Below, piece by piece: positions 28,097-35,503 of a DNA stretch of 40,654 nucleotides (positions within the stretch are counted from its first letter, which is position 1; each line of letters starts with the position of its first letter). A program made the translations under genes and the position numbers. The notes beneath the pieces are model-generated. The model ran no database searches and was not told where the DNA came from. It was given only the letters and a program-made list of their open reading frames with translations. Source of the stretch: a virus; the IMG/VR virus record IMGVR_UViG_3300027782_000156, positions 1 through 40,654 of that record, one strand, 5' to 3'.

Positions 28097-28384
28097 TTAT
28101 TTTACCTTTACTTCACCCGCCGAATGAATATTTCCATCCACATCTTTGTATGCAATGTAACCTTCTTCATTGATAAAAGAGGTACCTTTCCAAAAATAGT
28201 TTTTGTCTTTTAATTTTTCAAGCCTAGTATCCGTAGCTTCTTCAATGTTATATTTCATAAGGCCAAGAAATTCTTGGTCATTGTCATCAGCATTTTCAGC
28301 AATCAACATAGCATCAGCCTCATTTTCAGCTTCTACCACATGATACAGTTTAAACGTACTCAAAGTTTCCACAATATATTTCAT
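28097..28384 (-). CDS. 95-residue acidic protein of unknown function
   Basis: Opens MKYIVETLSTFKLYHVVEAE, a strand-turn-strand layout, then helix NEADAMLIAENADDND and a beta-rich end with EGYIAYKDVDGNIHSAGEV. The first half resembles small ferredoxin-like folds found in phage hypotheticals. No motif of function. It is the last gene of an early-type run. Confidence 0.65.
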   Translation of the reverse strand: MKYIVETLSTFKLYHVVEAENEADAMLIAENADDNDQEFLGLMKYNIEEATDTRLEKLKDKNYFWKGTSFINEEGYIAYKDVDGNIHSAGEVKVK

Positions 28385-28411
28385 TTTTTATCCTTTAAAA
28401 TTTAGTTATTA

Positions 28412-28693
28412 TCAATCAAAACTTGCAGACTTAATTGAGTCCCAACGGAATGAACGCCAACCTTTAGCTTCGGTATCATAAACAGCTAGAACTTCGGGTG
28501 ATAATTTTCGTTCAACTTTAGGTTTATCAGAATCAGTAAACTTAGGAAGCAAAGCAGGATCCAAAGTACAAGTCATGCTACGAACTGTACCATCTTTTTT
28601 CACAAATTCAACAATCAATATACCAATCTTCAGTGCATCGGTCAACCATTCACGACCAGCAACATCATTTACACCATCAGAAAAAACATTCAT
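28412..28693 (-). CDS. WYL_2 / Sm-like SH3 beta-barrel protein
   Basis: 93 residues from ATG 28693 (AAAGG upstream; the longer frame to 28714 overlaps the preceding gene). The block IGILIVEFVKKDGTVRSMTCTLDPALLP near 24-51 and the end VYDTEAKGWRSFRWDSIKSAS are the signature of the phage WYL_2 family, a small Sm-like barrel. It may bind nucleic acid or proteins, but no role is established. Confidence 0.8.
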   Translation of the reverse strand: MNVFSDGVNDVAGREWLTDALKIGILIVEFVKKDGTVRSMTCTLDPALLPKFTDSDKPKVERKLSPEVLAVYDTEAKGWRSFRWDSIKSASFD

Positions 28694-28706
28694 AATAAAC
28701 CTTTCA

Positions 28707-29066
28707 TTAAACATTCTGTATTTTACACGTATCTAAGATACCTTGCAAGTAATTTTTAAACCATTCTGTTGTTTTTTCGCGTTTTTTGATAAATGTACCG
28801 GCTAGATTCATACCAACAAATGTTTTAGCATACTCTACAGGATCCATAAAGATAGCCTCAAACGTTTCATCGAAGGTATATTCACCTTCATCATCACATT
28901 TAAAAAATGCCACGTGATATTTTTCACCGAGAGTATTACCCTCTATCTTTTTACCAAAATCTTCATTGAATGTAATGAACTTAAACTCCAGCCCATCTTC
29001 ATCTTCATTATCAGTATCCATAGGCAAAAACATCATGCCATCATAATCTTGCATTTCATTTTCCAT
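28707..29066 (-). CDS. acidic 119-residue protein of unknown function
   Basis: Strongly acidic start (DTDNEDEDGLEFKF) with repeated Asp/Glu, then VAFFKCDDEGEYTFDETFE and a C-terminal basic helix (FIKKREKTTEWFKNYL). Its start overlaps the 45-residue gene by 11 nt. No family recognised. Confidence 0.65.
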   Translation of the reverse strand: MENEMQDYDGMMFLPMDTDNEDEDGLEFKFITFNEDFGKKIEGNTLGEKYHVAFFKCDDEGEYTFDETFEAIFMDPVEYAKTFVGMNLAGTFIKKREKTTEWFKNYLQGILDTCKIQNV

Positions 29067-29193
29067 TTTTTAATTCTCGAATGAATTTAGCAACTTCTTT
29101 TTTACGGTCATACATTTTCGCCAGAGGAACTACCCGCATACGATATTTTGGTGTGCGTAAATCTTTTGCTATGAAATTCCTCGGCTTAAACAT
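29056..29193 (-). CDS. 45-residue basic protein typical of T4-like phages
   Basis: ATG 29193 has AAGGA upstream. The start MFKPRNFIAKDLRTPKYRMR is a pattern I recognise from very small conserved proteins of T4-like phages; the rest is Lys/Arg-rich. Function unknown. Confidence 0.75.
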   Translation of the reverse strand: MFKPRNFIAKDLRTPKYRMRVVPLAKMYDRKKEVAKFIRELKNGK

Positions 29194-29202
29194 TTTTAAT
29201 CC

Positions 29203-29409
29203 TTATAGAGTGTGACCCGTCATATCATAAAGCAATAGGTCCAATTCTTTATCGAAGTTTTTTCCTAATCTACGTAGTTGATAAATTTTATCAACCAATT
29301 CTGGCACGTTTATGCCTTTAGATTCATATAAACCCCGGTCTTCTAATTCTTCCATCAATTCTTCATCACTGAATTCAGATAAATCAACGTCAACTTCAAT
29401 ATATGCCAT
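29203..29409 (-). CDS. acidic 68-residue protein of unknown function
   Basis: Acidic helix-rich protein opening MAYIEVDVDLSEFSDEELME, with SKGINVPELVDKIYQLRRLG in the middle. The DVDLSEFSDEEL block recurs in phage and bacterial small proteins of unknown role. Confidence 0.7.
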   Translation of the reverse strand: MAYIEVDVDLSEFSDEELMEELEDRGLYESKGINVPELVDKIYQLRRLGKNFDKELDLLLYDMTGHTL

Positions 29410-29422
29410 TTAGTTTTTCCAA

Positions 29423-29536
29423 TCAAATTACAATTGCAGTTAGCAACAATATTCCTAATGCCACAAGCACAATCCACTCTATGAGAACGGATTGTATTGA
29501 CATTTTCCAACATAAAATTTTAAGTTTTAGCCACAT
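29423..29536 (-). CDS. 37-residue membrane peptide
   Basis: ATG 29536, four bases after the upstream stop, opens a frame with a basic N-terminus (WLKLKILCWK) and a hydrophobic helix (IEWIVLVALGILLLTAIVI) to the end. A single inner-membrane pass is predicted. The ribosome-binding site is weak, so re-initiation from the upstream gene is likely. Confidence 0.55.
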   Translation of the reverse strand: MWLKLKILCWKMSIQSVLIEWIVLVALGILLLTAIVI

Positions 29537-29539
29537 ATA

Positions 29540-29917
29540 TTATTCTTGGCAGTATTTAGAAAACTCGGACCAAGTACCTGTGAACAGTTTTGCACCATCA
29601 CCATCTTTCACGACAATTTTATCGGAGTACAAGTGATATTCATATGCTTGACCAGCATCAGTGGTATCGGTAGGATACAAATAAAAACCACCAACTTCCA
29701 CTTTAAAATTACTAACCAATTGAGCCGCAAGACAACCCATACCATTGGCGAGTTTACGTTTATCACCAACAGGAATACCATTTACGATAGCATCAAAGCC
29801 ACCTAAAAATTCAGCCAACTCACGACCATGACCTGAAGGATAACCATCAAATTGACGGTACATACACATAACAGGAGACAAATCATCATACACAAAAGTC
29901 AAAGAACGAGTACCCAT
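29540..29917 (-). CDS. conserved phage protein, function unknown (125 aa)
   Basis: Opens MGTRSLTFVYDDLSPVMCMYRQFDGYPSGHG, a block I recognise in many uncharacterised phage and bacterial proteins. The centre has NGMGCLAAQLVSNFK and the end a YEYHLYSDKIVVKDGDGAKLF strand pair. It looks like a compact alpha/beta domain. No catalytic set can be assigned. Confidence 0.78.
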   Translation of the reverse strand: MGTRSLTFVYDDLSPVMCMYRQFDGYPSGHGRELAEFLGGFDAIVNGIPVGDKRKLANGMGCLAAQLVSNFKVEVGGFYLYPTDTTDAGQAYEYHLYSDKIVVKDGDGAKLFTGTWSEFSKYCQE

Positions 29918-29919
29918 TT

Positions 29920-30138
29920 TTACTTCTCCAAAATAACATAATTACCAAAATAACTATCAAAAACCTTAATTAAGTTTTCATAGTCGCCAGACTTCATTTC
30001 ATCAATGATAGCCTCAGAATCAAGCCCTAGTTGCCTAGAAAATTTTGTTGCATAACCCATAAGACAATATGCATTACCTTCAGGTCCAGTCAAATCAATA
30101 ATCAATGGACCTCTATGAATGTTTTTTTTGCGAATCAT
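29920..30138 (-). CDS. conserved 72-residue phage protein, function unknown
   Basis: The stretch IDLTGPEGNAYCLMGYATKF followed by helix SRQLGLDSEAIIDEMKSGDY and a final FGNYVILE recurs in small phage proteins. No known role. It sits 1 nt from its upstream neighbour and 2 nt from the gene after it. Confidence 0.75.
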   Translation of the reverse strand: MIRKKNIHRGPLIIDLTGPEGNAYCLMGYATKFSRQLGLDSEAIIDEMKSGDYENLIKVFDSYFGNYVILEK

Positions 30139-30139
30139 A

Positions 30140-30391
30140 TTACCTTTTGTAGTGATTGCCGTACCGATTGAACATAGAAGCTAAAAACGAATCTTTTGCA
30201 AACCAAGAAGCCAAATTTATAACACCTTCGGTTTTCGTATCAAACTTCACCGCTTTTTTAGGCAACCAGAAAAGACATTTTTCATTGTCCAGAACCTGGA
30301 ACTGAATAGCTTTATCAGATTCTTTAACAATAGAAACCGCCAGAGAAGCGGAAACACTGTAACCAGAAGACCAGAGGCAATAAACAGTCAT
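30140..30391 (-). CDS. 83-residue protein of unknown function
   Basis: Begins MTVYCLWSSGYSVSASLAVS and has a beta-rich centre (AIQFQVLDNEKCLFWLPKKA) resembling conserved phage hypotheticals where a WLPKKA-type block binds nothing known. It is the first gene after the early promoter at 30429-30456. Confidence 0.7.
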   Translation of the reverse strand: MTVYCLWSSGYSVSASLAVSIVKESDKAIQFQVLDNEKCLFWLPKKAVKFDTKTEGVINLASWFAKDSFLASMFNRYGNHYKR

Positions 30392-30428
30392 ATCAATTCC
30401 TTATCAACTTATCAACTCAACAGGACCT

Positions 30429-30456
30429 ATTATACACGTTCCAGGCAACATGTCAA
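30429..30456 (-). promoter_or_regulatory. early-type sigma-70 promoter
   Basis: TTGACA (30451-30456), 16 nt, TATAAT (30429-30434) on the minus strand, followed by AGGTCCTGTTGAGTTGATAA. Spacer part CTGGAACGTG is shared with the 34947 promoter. Confidence 0.92.
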
Positions 30457-30488
30457 CAACTTTTTTGGATTGTTGCACAAATACAACA

Positions 30489-31043
30489 TCAATCGTAATC
30501 ACCAACCATAGGATCGGTAATAACATAATCACCATTTGCACGGACCATTACATTACCCGCATGTAAATCACAAGCAAAACGAAGTTTTTTTGTACCAGTC
30601 TCGATAATCTTAAGAATATCAATCAATTCTTTTGGAAAGATTGGATCAACAACTTTTTTAGGAAAAGGCAAATCATCACTAATATAGTTCTCAATAAAAC
30701 GTTGAAATTCATAAAATTTCTCACGTTCTGGTTTCTTCAATTCATTAACACCTAATAAACGTTCCATAGAAACCATGTAGCAGGTTTCAAAATTACCTTT
30801 TAATTTCAAGACATAGTTGATACGTGGTGCAAAACTATTTTCTTGTTTTAATTTTGATAATTTCTTAATGAAATATCGATATGCATCATCTTTATAAAAA
30901 ACTTTGATAATTTCTGTATTATCAACTGCAAATGCACGACCATTAATACCAGAACCAAGATATTTCATACCCATAATATCTTGAATTTCAGTAATAAAAT
31001 TAGCAACACTACCTTTTACCTTCAGAGTTTCAATTTTAAACAT
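30489..31043 (-). CDS. protein kinase-fold protein
   Basis: 184 residues. YLGSGINGRAFAVDN near 29-43 resembles the glycine-rich loop, and the Lys of EIIKVFY near 49 could be the ATP-binding lysine. FACDLHAGNVMVRANGDYVITDP near 156-178 parallels the kinase catalytic loop (HxDxxxxN reshaped as DLHAGN) and the metal-binding DFG (here TDP). It is shorter than a full Ser/Thr kinase, closer to small phosphotransferase-type kinases of phages. Host protein modification is plausible but unproved. Confidence 0.75.
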   Translation of the reverse strand: MFKIETLKVKGSVANFITEIQDIMGMKYLGSGINGRAFAVDNTEIIKVFYKDDAYRYFIKKLSKLKQENSFAPRINYVLKLKGNFETCYMVSMERLLGVNELKKPEREKFYEFQRFIENYISDDLPFPKKVVDPIFPKELIDILKIIETGTKKLRFACDLHAGNVMVRANGDYVITDPMVGDYD

Positions 31044-31045
31044 GA

Positions 31046-31267
31046 TTAGATTCCAAAAACATAATTAGAAACACCAAGTACATTCGAAAATAAGAATGCA
31101 CTTTGCAACAATGTTAAATTCCAATTCTTTTGCTTAATAGCTGAGTAACATAATGCTACAGAAGAGACCAAGAAAAGACAGAACCCAATGGAAAGTACTC
31201 CTCGAGCCACCAAGAATGACCCAAGAATACCACAAAAAACACCAACAAACTCAATAACTTTCAACAT
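31046..31267 (-). CDS. small multi-pass membrane protein
   Basis: 73 residues with three likely membrane segments: VIEFVGVFCGILGSFLVA, IGFCLFLVSSVALCYSA and LLQSAFLFSNVLGVSNYVFG. The layout resembles half of a PnuC or SWEET-like unit, but the homology is not firm. Probably in the inner membrane, co-transcribed with the kinase-fold gene. Confidence 0.65.
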   Translation of the reverse strand: MLKVIEFVGVFCGILGSFLVARGVLSIGFCLFLVSSVALCYSAIKQKNWNLTLLQSAFLFSNVLGVSNYVFGI

Positions 31268-31273
31268 AGGTAC

Positions 31274-31301
31274 AGTTTAACACAACCACGCCAGTTGTCA
31301 A
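31274..31301 (-). promoter_or_regulatory. probable sigma-70 promoter
   Basis: TTGACA (31296-31301), 16 nt, TAAACT (31274-31279) on the minus strand. The -35 box is perfect and the -10 weaker (4 of 6). Confidence 0.6.
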
Positions 31302-31339
31302 GTCAGCAAAAAGTACTCACAATCTCCGGTCAAGTATTA

Positions 31340-32350
31340 TCACTTTTCTCCAAGAAGGTACTTGTTTGAAATAGCTTTAAAAGTCATTCCACCATCAACC
31401 TGTTTAAAAACGATACCTTCACGTTCCTGTTTAGGGTTCAACTTAGATTTGTCTTCCGCCCACTGTAGAAGTTCATCAATAGAACCAGTACCAAGGTCTT
31501 TGTCCACCAGCAACACTGGAACATGTTTCAACCCAAGTTGATTCGCATAATAATCCCGCATCTTTGGAGAAATGTACTGACCAGCTTTAATGCTGTACAT
31601 ATCAAAAACATAGAATTCCAGTGAGTCTAGTTTATAGATATTGCCTTGAACACCAGGTCCAATCAATTCGCCTTGTATAGCAACGTTATCCATGTCCATA
31701 GAACGAATCTTCAATTCAATGTTATCACGAATAGCAACTTTCCAGAATGAGTTATTTTCATCCCGCTTCAAGTCCATATTACGTGAGCAAACACCAAATT
31801 CACCATCAATCATGTACACGGTCATAGAAGAGCCTTCCAGCTTTTCAGTCACCTCAAACTGCAATGATTTAGCCGCTTCAATTTCCTTAGTCAAGTTTTG
31901 AACACGTTCCTGATCCGTCTTAGGAATCAATGAGGGAAAGTTACCTTTAGCTATGCCAGCCAATTGTACTGACATAGGGCGGTCCCACTTCACAATATTA
32001 AGAACCTCCGAAACATCATCACCTTCTTGGAACGAATTAGTATCCTGTAAAACATTATCAAGATTCAGCAATAGACCTTGTGACAATTGACCACGGAGTT
32101 TAACCGTTTTGAGTCTTTCGCCTTTAATACCCTCATACTCTCGTGGTTCTTTACCTTTAGAGAGGAATGGAGCCAATTCAGTAGGAATCCAAGAATCAAT
32201 TTCACAGTACACAGCCAAATCACCGACTGTAAACTCACCTTTTTTAACTACAACTTTCCAGCCACCAACAACAGCAGCCTCAATAGCATCAGCACCTTCG
32301 ATAGGAAGAATATTATCAATCTTCCGTAGAGTAGCCATTTTACGCATCAT
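31340..32350 (-). CDS. RNA ligase (DRB0094/Rnl5-like)
   Basis: 336 residues. An N-terminal OB-type region (about 1-120) precedes the ligase core with motif I EKLEGSS near residue 175, whose Lys forms the AMP adduct. SRNMD near 199 fits motif Ia/III, AIQGELIGPG near 233 motif IIIa, and EGIVFKQ near 321 with FKAISNKYL near 335 motifs IV and V. The N-OB/ligase order suits the Deinococcus-type RNA ligase group that seals 3'-OH/5'-phosphate nicks. In this phage it could repair cleaved tRNAs. Start ATG 32350 has GGAG 5 nt upstream. Confidence 0.87.
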   Translation of the reverse strand: MMRKMATLRKIDNILPIEGADAIEAAVVGGWKVVVKKGEFTVGDLAVYCEIDSWIPTELAPFLSKGKEPREYEGIKGERLKTVKLRGQLSQGLLLNLDNVLQDTNSFQEGDDVSEVLNIVKWDRPMSVQLAGIAKGNFPSLIPKTDQERVQNLTKEIEAAKSLQFEVTEKLEGSSMTVYMIDGEFGVCSRNMDLKRDENNSFWKVAIRDNIELKIRSMDMDNVAIQGELIGPGVQGNIYKLDSLEFYVFDMYSIKAGQYISPKMRDYYANQLGLKHVPVLLVDKDLGTGSIDELLQWAEDKSKLNPKQEREGIVFKQVDGGMTFKAISNKYLLGEK

Positions 32351-32535
32351 TTTTCTCCAAAATACGCTAAAACCACATTCAATGCTCCTAGCAACTCAAT
32401 ATTATAAACAACATCATCAGGATGGACATACTCACCTTTTTGATGTTTTTCCACCATATCTTTTGTATTGTCTCGGTGCCACTTCAAGGAAGCCTTAGTG
32501 ATACCATCAGCAATTTCATCATCTAATTCAATCAT
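32347..32535 (-). CDS. 62-residue helical protein of unknown function
   Basis: Acidic start MIELDDEIADGITKASLKWH and a KDMVEKHQKGEYVHPDDVVYN segment, all helix-prone. It overlaps the RNA ligase and the next upstream gene by ATGA on each side. No family recognised. Confidence 0.65.
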   Translation of the reverse strand: MIELDDEIADGITKASLKWHRDNTKDMVEKHQKGEYVHPDDVVYNIELLGALNVVLAYFGEK

Positions 32536-32732
32536 TCTTTAACTCCAAAATTATCTAATATTTGTGCGCCAATATTTTTTCTACCTTCCTGCTCCATTAG
32601 TCCAGCAGTAAGGGCACATTCCTTAACAATCAACTCGGCGAAATTTTCCATAATCCAGTATTCTGTTTCATCAGACAAATTTAATTTATAAATTCCAGCC
32701 TGTTCAGCAAGTTTTTGAATTAAATTATTCAT
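32532..32732 (-). CDS. LIVKEC-family small phage protein, copy 1
   Basis: 66 residues. Architecture: N-terminal IQKLAEQAG helix, then ENFAELIVKECALTAGL and the terminal NFGVKE. The same parts recur in the products at 33093-33311 and at the end of 33308-33787, so the three are paralogues. Function unknown. Confidence 0.72.
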   Translation of the reverse strand: MNNLIQKLAEQAGIYKLNLSDETEYWIMENFAELIVKECALTAGLMEQEGRKNIGAQILDNFGVKE

Positions 32733-32926
32733 TCCTGCACCAAATGACCCTCAATACAGTAATTTATACCACTGTAACGAATTTCATTCACTAAGTCGGA
32801 ATCTTTAATATCTTCCCCAATAGAAAACTCATCACGGATAAACTCATACATCCGTGACTGTGCATCCTCTTGGTTCAGAAAAATACCACAAATGTCATCA
32901 TCTCTTAAAATTACAAATACTTTCAT
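32729..32926 (-). CDS. 65-residue acidic protein of unknown function
   Basis: Opens MKVFVILRDDDICGIFLNQE with an alternating strand and a helix DAQSRMYEFIRDEFS, and ends in a CIEGHLV strand. The pattern suits a small alpha/beta fold. Overlaps the next gene by ATGA. Not assigned. Confidence 0.65.
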   Translation of the reverse strand: MKVFVILRDDDICGIFLNQEDAQSRMYEFIRDEFSIGEDIKDSDLVNEIRYSGINYCIEGHLVQE

Positions 32927-32937
32927 GGCTAATTACC

Positions 32938-33096
32938 TTATATTGTTTGCTCAAAATCTTGCATCTCATATATTTCAAAAAGATCCAAATCACTCATTTC
33001 AAGCAATTCTTTGGATGTAGTTTGGAAATAATGATTCAGTTCTTTTTCAGTAACTGAAAATAAAATACGGTCTATAATCAATTCACGTAAGGTCAT
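32938..33096 (-). CDS. 52-residue helical phage protein
   Basis: ATG 33096 overlaps the upstream stop as ATGA. The sequence MTLRELIIDRILFSVTEKEL, then TSKELLEMSDLDLFEIYEM, is a pattern common in small phage proteins. Function unknown. Confidence 0.68.
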   Translation of the reverse strand: MTLRELIIDRILFSVTEKELNHYFQTTSKELLEMSDLDLFEIYEMQDFEQTI

Positions 33097-33311
33097 TCTT
33101 CAACTCCGAAATGTTTCTTAATCGCTCTGGAACAATCGTGTGTTCCTCTTGACCATTCTGAACTAATCTTATGATCTAATAGTAAATCACAATGATTAGC
33201 ACATTCCTTAACAATCAACTGGGCGAATCTTTCAATCGCTTTATGCCTGTCATAAGGACTATTGAACTCTTTATCCACTTGTTCAGCAAGTTGTTTTATT
33301 CGTTCGTTCAT
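33093..33311 (-). CDS. LIVKEC-family small phage protein, copy 2
   Basis: 72 residues. IKQLAEQVDKEF, then ERFAQLIVKECANHCDLLLD and terminal KKHFGVEE repeat the layout of the products at 32532-32732 and 33308-33787. Two His and two Cys residues are in the core. Coupled to the next paralogue by ATGA. Confidence 0.75.
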   Translation of the reverse strand: MNERIKQLAEQVDKEFNSPYDRHKAIERFAQLIVKECANHCDLLLDHKISSEWSRGTHDCSRAIKKHFGVEE

Positions 33312-33787
33312 TCTTCAACTCCGAAATGTTTCATTAATGCTTGATATCCATTTGGACTAGTAGTTGCTTTACGAACAACATCAATACATTCTCGGACAAT
33401 CAACTCGGAGAACTTTTCTATAGTTGATTCCCACTTCAAACGGTCCTTACCAAGGCCGTGTAACTCCAGACCACTTTGTTTCGAAAACTCACGGAGTAAC
33501 ATCTTACCGGACTGATTCCGACCTTTTACAAATTCATCATACTTTTCTTTGGTACTTTCACGGTACCCACTATCACCATCATACAATTGACTTTTAAATA
33601 CCTCTAGCTGGTCAATCAAATTTTGAGCACCAGCTCTTGTCATAGTAAGGGTAGAATAACCTAGCTTCAAAGTCATATGCGTACCTTCAACGGTTGCACC
33701 GATACTATAAGCAGTTTCCGGATCCTTTCTGGAATCAATAACTTTTTCTGGCTCCGGTGACTTATCACCAAATTTATAAAACATCAT
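33308..33787 (-). CDS. 159-residue protein with a C-terminal LIVKEC-type module
   Basis: The N-terminal ~85 residues are a separate beta-rich domain (YSIGATVEGTHMTLKLGYST, a helical RAGAQNLIDQLEVF). The C-terminal part (EKFSELIVRECIDVVRKA, ending MKHFGVEE) matches the small paralogues next to it. It therefore looks like a fusion of an extra domain to the module. No strong ribosome-binding site was seen; ATG 33787 and 33784 are both possible. Confidence 0.7.
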   Translation of the reverse strand: MMFYKFGDKSPEPEKVIDSRKDPETAYSIGATVEGTHMTLKLGYSTLTMTRAGAQNLIDQLEVFKSQLYDGDSGYRESTKEKYDEFVKGRNQSGKMLLREFSKQSGLELHGLGKDRLKWESTIEKFSELIVRECIDVVRKATTSPNGYQALMKHFGVEE

Positions 33788-33825
33788 AGATTTATTCTTA
33801 TAACAGGTTAAACATACTGCATAAT

Positions 33826-34155
33826 TTAATCCATTCTTGAACCAGCATAGGCTTCAATACCATATTTCCGCAACTCGGAAGCATAGGCTTGAGCACCTTC
33901 CTCTTTAGCAGTGATGCATTGTGTAAATGAACCGCTTGGATTCCACAATTGTAAACCGCCTTCATAGGATTTTGAAAATCCAACTTTTACCAGAGCCTTA
34001 CCCAATTTGCTATTGGATCGCACTTTGTACACGTTAACCCAAGCAAAACCGCAACAATCACGGTCACCATTTTTTGCTAAAAAGTCTTCGGTTGTTTTTC
34101 TAGCGGCCATGGATGCAGTAGCATGTACCGCAGGAAAGTCTGTATCTGTAAGCAT
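33826..34155 (-). CDS. conserved phage protein, function unknown (109 aa)
   Basis: The stretch DFPAVHATASMAARKTTEDF and CCGFAWVNVYKVRSNSKLGKAL, with YEGGLQLWNPSGSFTQCI further on, is a conserved layout in phage and plasmid hypotheticals. Compact mixed alpha/beta look. No function known. Its promoter is at 34187-34215. Confidence 0.75.
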   Translation of the reverse strand: MLTDTDFPAVHATASMAARKTTEDFLAKNGDRDCCGFAWVNVYKVRSNSKLGKALVKVGFSKSYEGGLQLWNPSGSFTQCITAKEEGAQAYASELRKYGIEAYAGSRMD

Positions 34156-34186
34156 CTTAATTCCTTTTTCTCTAATCTATGATTCT

Positions 34187-34215
34187 ATTATAGCACAATA
34201 CCCATTTATTGGCAA
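34187..34215 (-). promoter_or_regulatory. sigma-70 promoter
   Basis: TTGCCA (34210-34215), 17 nt, TATAAT (34187-34192) on the minus strand. The -10 surroundings match those at 13518. Confidence 0.82.
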
Positions 34216-34216
34216 G

Positions 34217-34591
34217 TTATGCTACCTTATGAAAGTATTGATAGGGTAAACCCTGTGTGAAACAAAAGTACTCAAAATCTCCGTTAGCACTTTCAGCATC
34301 CATCAACCATGCAATAACACTCTCACGGTTAGTACCGGGGTGCATTAAATTTGTAACACGGTTTTCAAACTCCACAATAGCACGAGATTCTTCTTCTTGA
34401 CGAGCCTTTTCTCCAGCTTCAATAGCTTGGCCAAGGACTACGAACTCAGCCTCAAACTCGGCCAAGGTCCAAGTTGAAGTATCAATACCACGGGGACGGA
34501 AACCGTATGCATCCTTGTGCATTTCCCAATAGGTGTAATGAGCCTGTTCCAACACTGTCAACTTATCCCAAGATTTCAATTCTGTAGTCAT
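34217..34591 (-). CDS. conserved helical protein, function unknown (124 aa)
   Basis: Opens with LTVLEQAHYTYWEMHKDAYGFRPRGIDTSTW, a block I recognise in uncharacterised phage and bacterial proteins, followed by a long charged helix (AIEAGEKARQEEESRAIVE). The end is aromatic (EYFCFTQGLPYQYFH). Function unknown. Confidence 0.75.
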   Translation of the reverse strand: MTTELKSWDKLTVLEQAHYTYWEMHKDAYGFRPRGIDTSTWTLAEFEAEFVVLGQAIEAGEKARQEEESRAIVEFENRVTNLMHPGTNRESVIAWLMDAESANGDFEYFCFTQGLPYQYFHKVA

Positions 34592-34608
34592 TTTTGAGTC
34601 CTCTTATC

Positions 34609-34803
34609 TTAGTAGCCAAGATATGACCAAACACATTCACGGACTTCTGTATCCGTAGCTTCACTAAAACCTTCAAGTCTCGACAAATCCTCTAATTGGT
34701 CACAGACATTATTCCAACTTAGACCATTGGTCTTAGCATAAACGCACACATCCAAAACAGCCGCATTACCAGCATCCGTAAACATAGCAAAATCGTAGGA
34801 CAT
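34609..34803 (-). CDS. 64-residue protein of unknown function
   Basis: ATG 34803 has AGGAGAAT upstream. Helical, with two Cys and three Trp (NNVCDQLEDL, EVRECVWSYLGY). No family recognised. Confidence 0.68.
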   Translation of the reverse strand: MSYDFAMFTDAGNAAVLDVCVYAKTNGLSWNNVCDQLEDLSRLEGFSEATDTEVRECVWSYLGY

Positions 34804-34826
34804 TTTATTCTCCTATAACCACCAGA

Positions 34827-34910
34827 TTAACCCAAAGTCTCAACTGAACCACCAACAAAAGCGCCAGCCAAGACACAAACAGTAAAAACACACAAAACAA
34901 AGGTCAACAT
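34827..34910 (-). CDS. 27-residue membrane peptide
   Basis: GGAG lies 5 nt before ATG 34910. The product (MLTFVLCVFTVCVLAGAFVG then a short tail) is one membrane helix with two Cys. It is the first gene after the 34947-34974 promoter. No function assigned. Confidence 0.6.
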   Translation of the reverse strand: MLTFVLCVFTVCVLAGAFVGGSVETLG

Positions 34911-34946
34911 AAAAACTCCAAACAATTTATCAACTCAACAGGACCT

Positions 34947-34974
34947 ATTATACACGTTCCGGGGAAATAGGCAA
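34947..34974 (-). promoter_or_regulatory. early-type sigma-70 promoter
   Basis: TTGCCT (34969-34974), 16 nt, TATAAT (34947-34952) on the minus strand, followed by AGGTCCTGTTGAGTTGATAA as at 30429. Confidence 0.85.
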
Positions 34975-34981
34975 CAATTAT

Positions 34982-35158
34982 TTAACCGGGTGTTGCAAAA
35001 ACGCTACGCCGCCCAGTCTTACATGCTTGAGCACCTAGGTTGTAAACTGAGTACTTATTGTTACGCCAAGTCTTTTCTCCAGCTCTAGGTCCGGAAGGCT
35101 TACAAATGGTGATTTTAACACCATCGGAAGTCACAAATTCAGCTTTAATCTTGGACAT
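34982..35158 (-). CDS. 58-residue beta-rich phage protein
   Basis: ATG 35158. MSKIKAEFVTSDGVKITICK, then PSGPRAGEKTWRNNKYSVYN and a short basic end. This is a pattern I have seen in small proteins of T4-like phages. Function unknown. Confidence 0.72.
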   Translation of the reverse strand: MSKIKAEFVTSDGVKITICKPSGPRAGEKTWRNNKYSVYNLGAQACKTGRRSVFATPG

Positions 35159-35294
35159 AATCTTCCTGCATATCTTGGTTTACTTGCAGGACCCATGACA
35201 CCGGAATGTCAAGTTTTTTGGAGATGTAATAAAAACTTTCATCGGATTCAAGCATTTCCTGAATCTGGATGTAGAGGTCAGACATAACGGACAT
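35145..35294 (-). CDS. 49-residue helix-turn-helix-like protein
   Basis: ATG 35294 has AAGGA upstream; a second in-frame ATG at 35285 is possible. The layout LYIQIQEMLESDESFYYISKKLDIPVSW resembles a minimal helix-turn-helix, so DNA binding is possible. It overlaps the next gene by 14 nt. Confidence 0.65.
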   Translation of the reverse strand: MSVMSDLYIQIQEMLESDESFYYISKKLDIPVSWVLQVNQDMQEDYVQD

Positions 35295-35302
35295 TTTATT
35301 CC

Positions 35303-35503
35303 TTAGGTAAAATCAAAAGCAAATTCACCAGCAACAGGTGAAACGATAACACCACAATTAACCACTTTGAGCAAGGCAGTTTCAATCTTGGTAGCCTCAC
35401 GAGGCGTACACTCAACGAACAAAGTACCATACTCAAATTTAGCAAAAACTTCGATACCGACAGTATTACCTACAACTTCCAGGACACGTTTCTCGAATGA
35501 CAT
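35303..35503 (-). CDS. 66-residue beta/alpha protein of unknown function
   Basis: Opens MSFEKRVLEVVGNTVGIEVF, then FEYGTLFVECTPREATKIET and a last pair of strands (NCGVIVSPVAGEFAFDFT). Suits a small ferredoxin-like fold. The unit begins at the promoter 35533-35560. Confidence 0.68.
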   Translation of the reverse strand: MSFEKRVLEVVGNTVGIEVFAKFEYGTLFVECTPREATKIETALLKVVNCGVIVSPVAGEFAFDFT

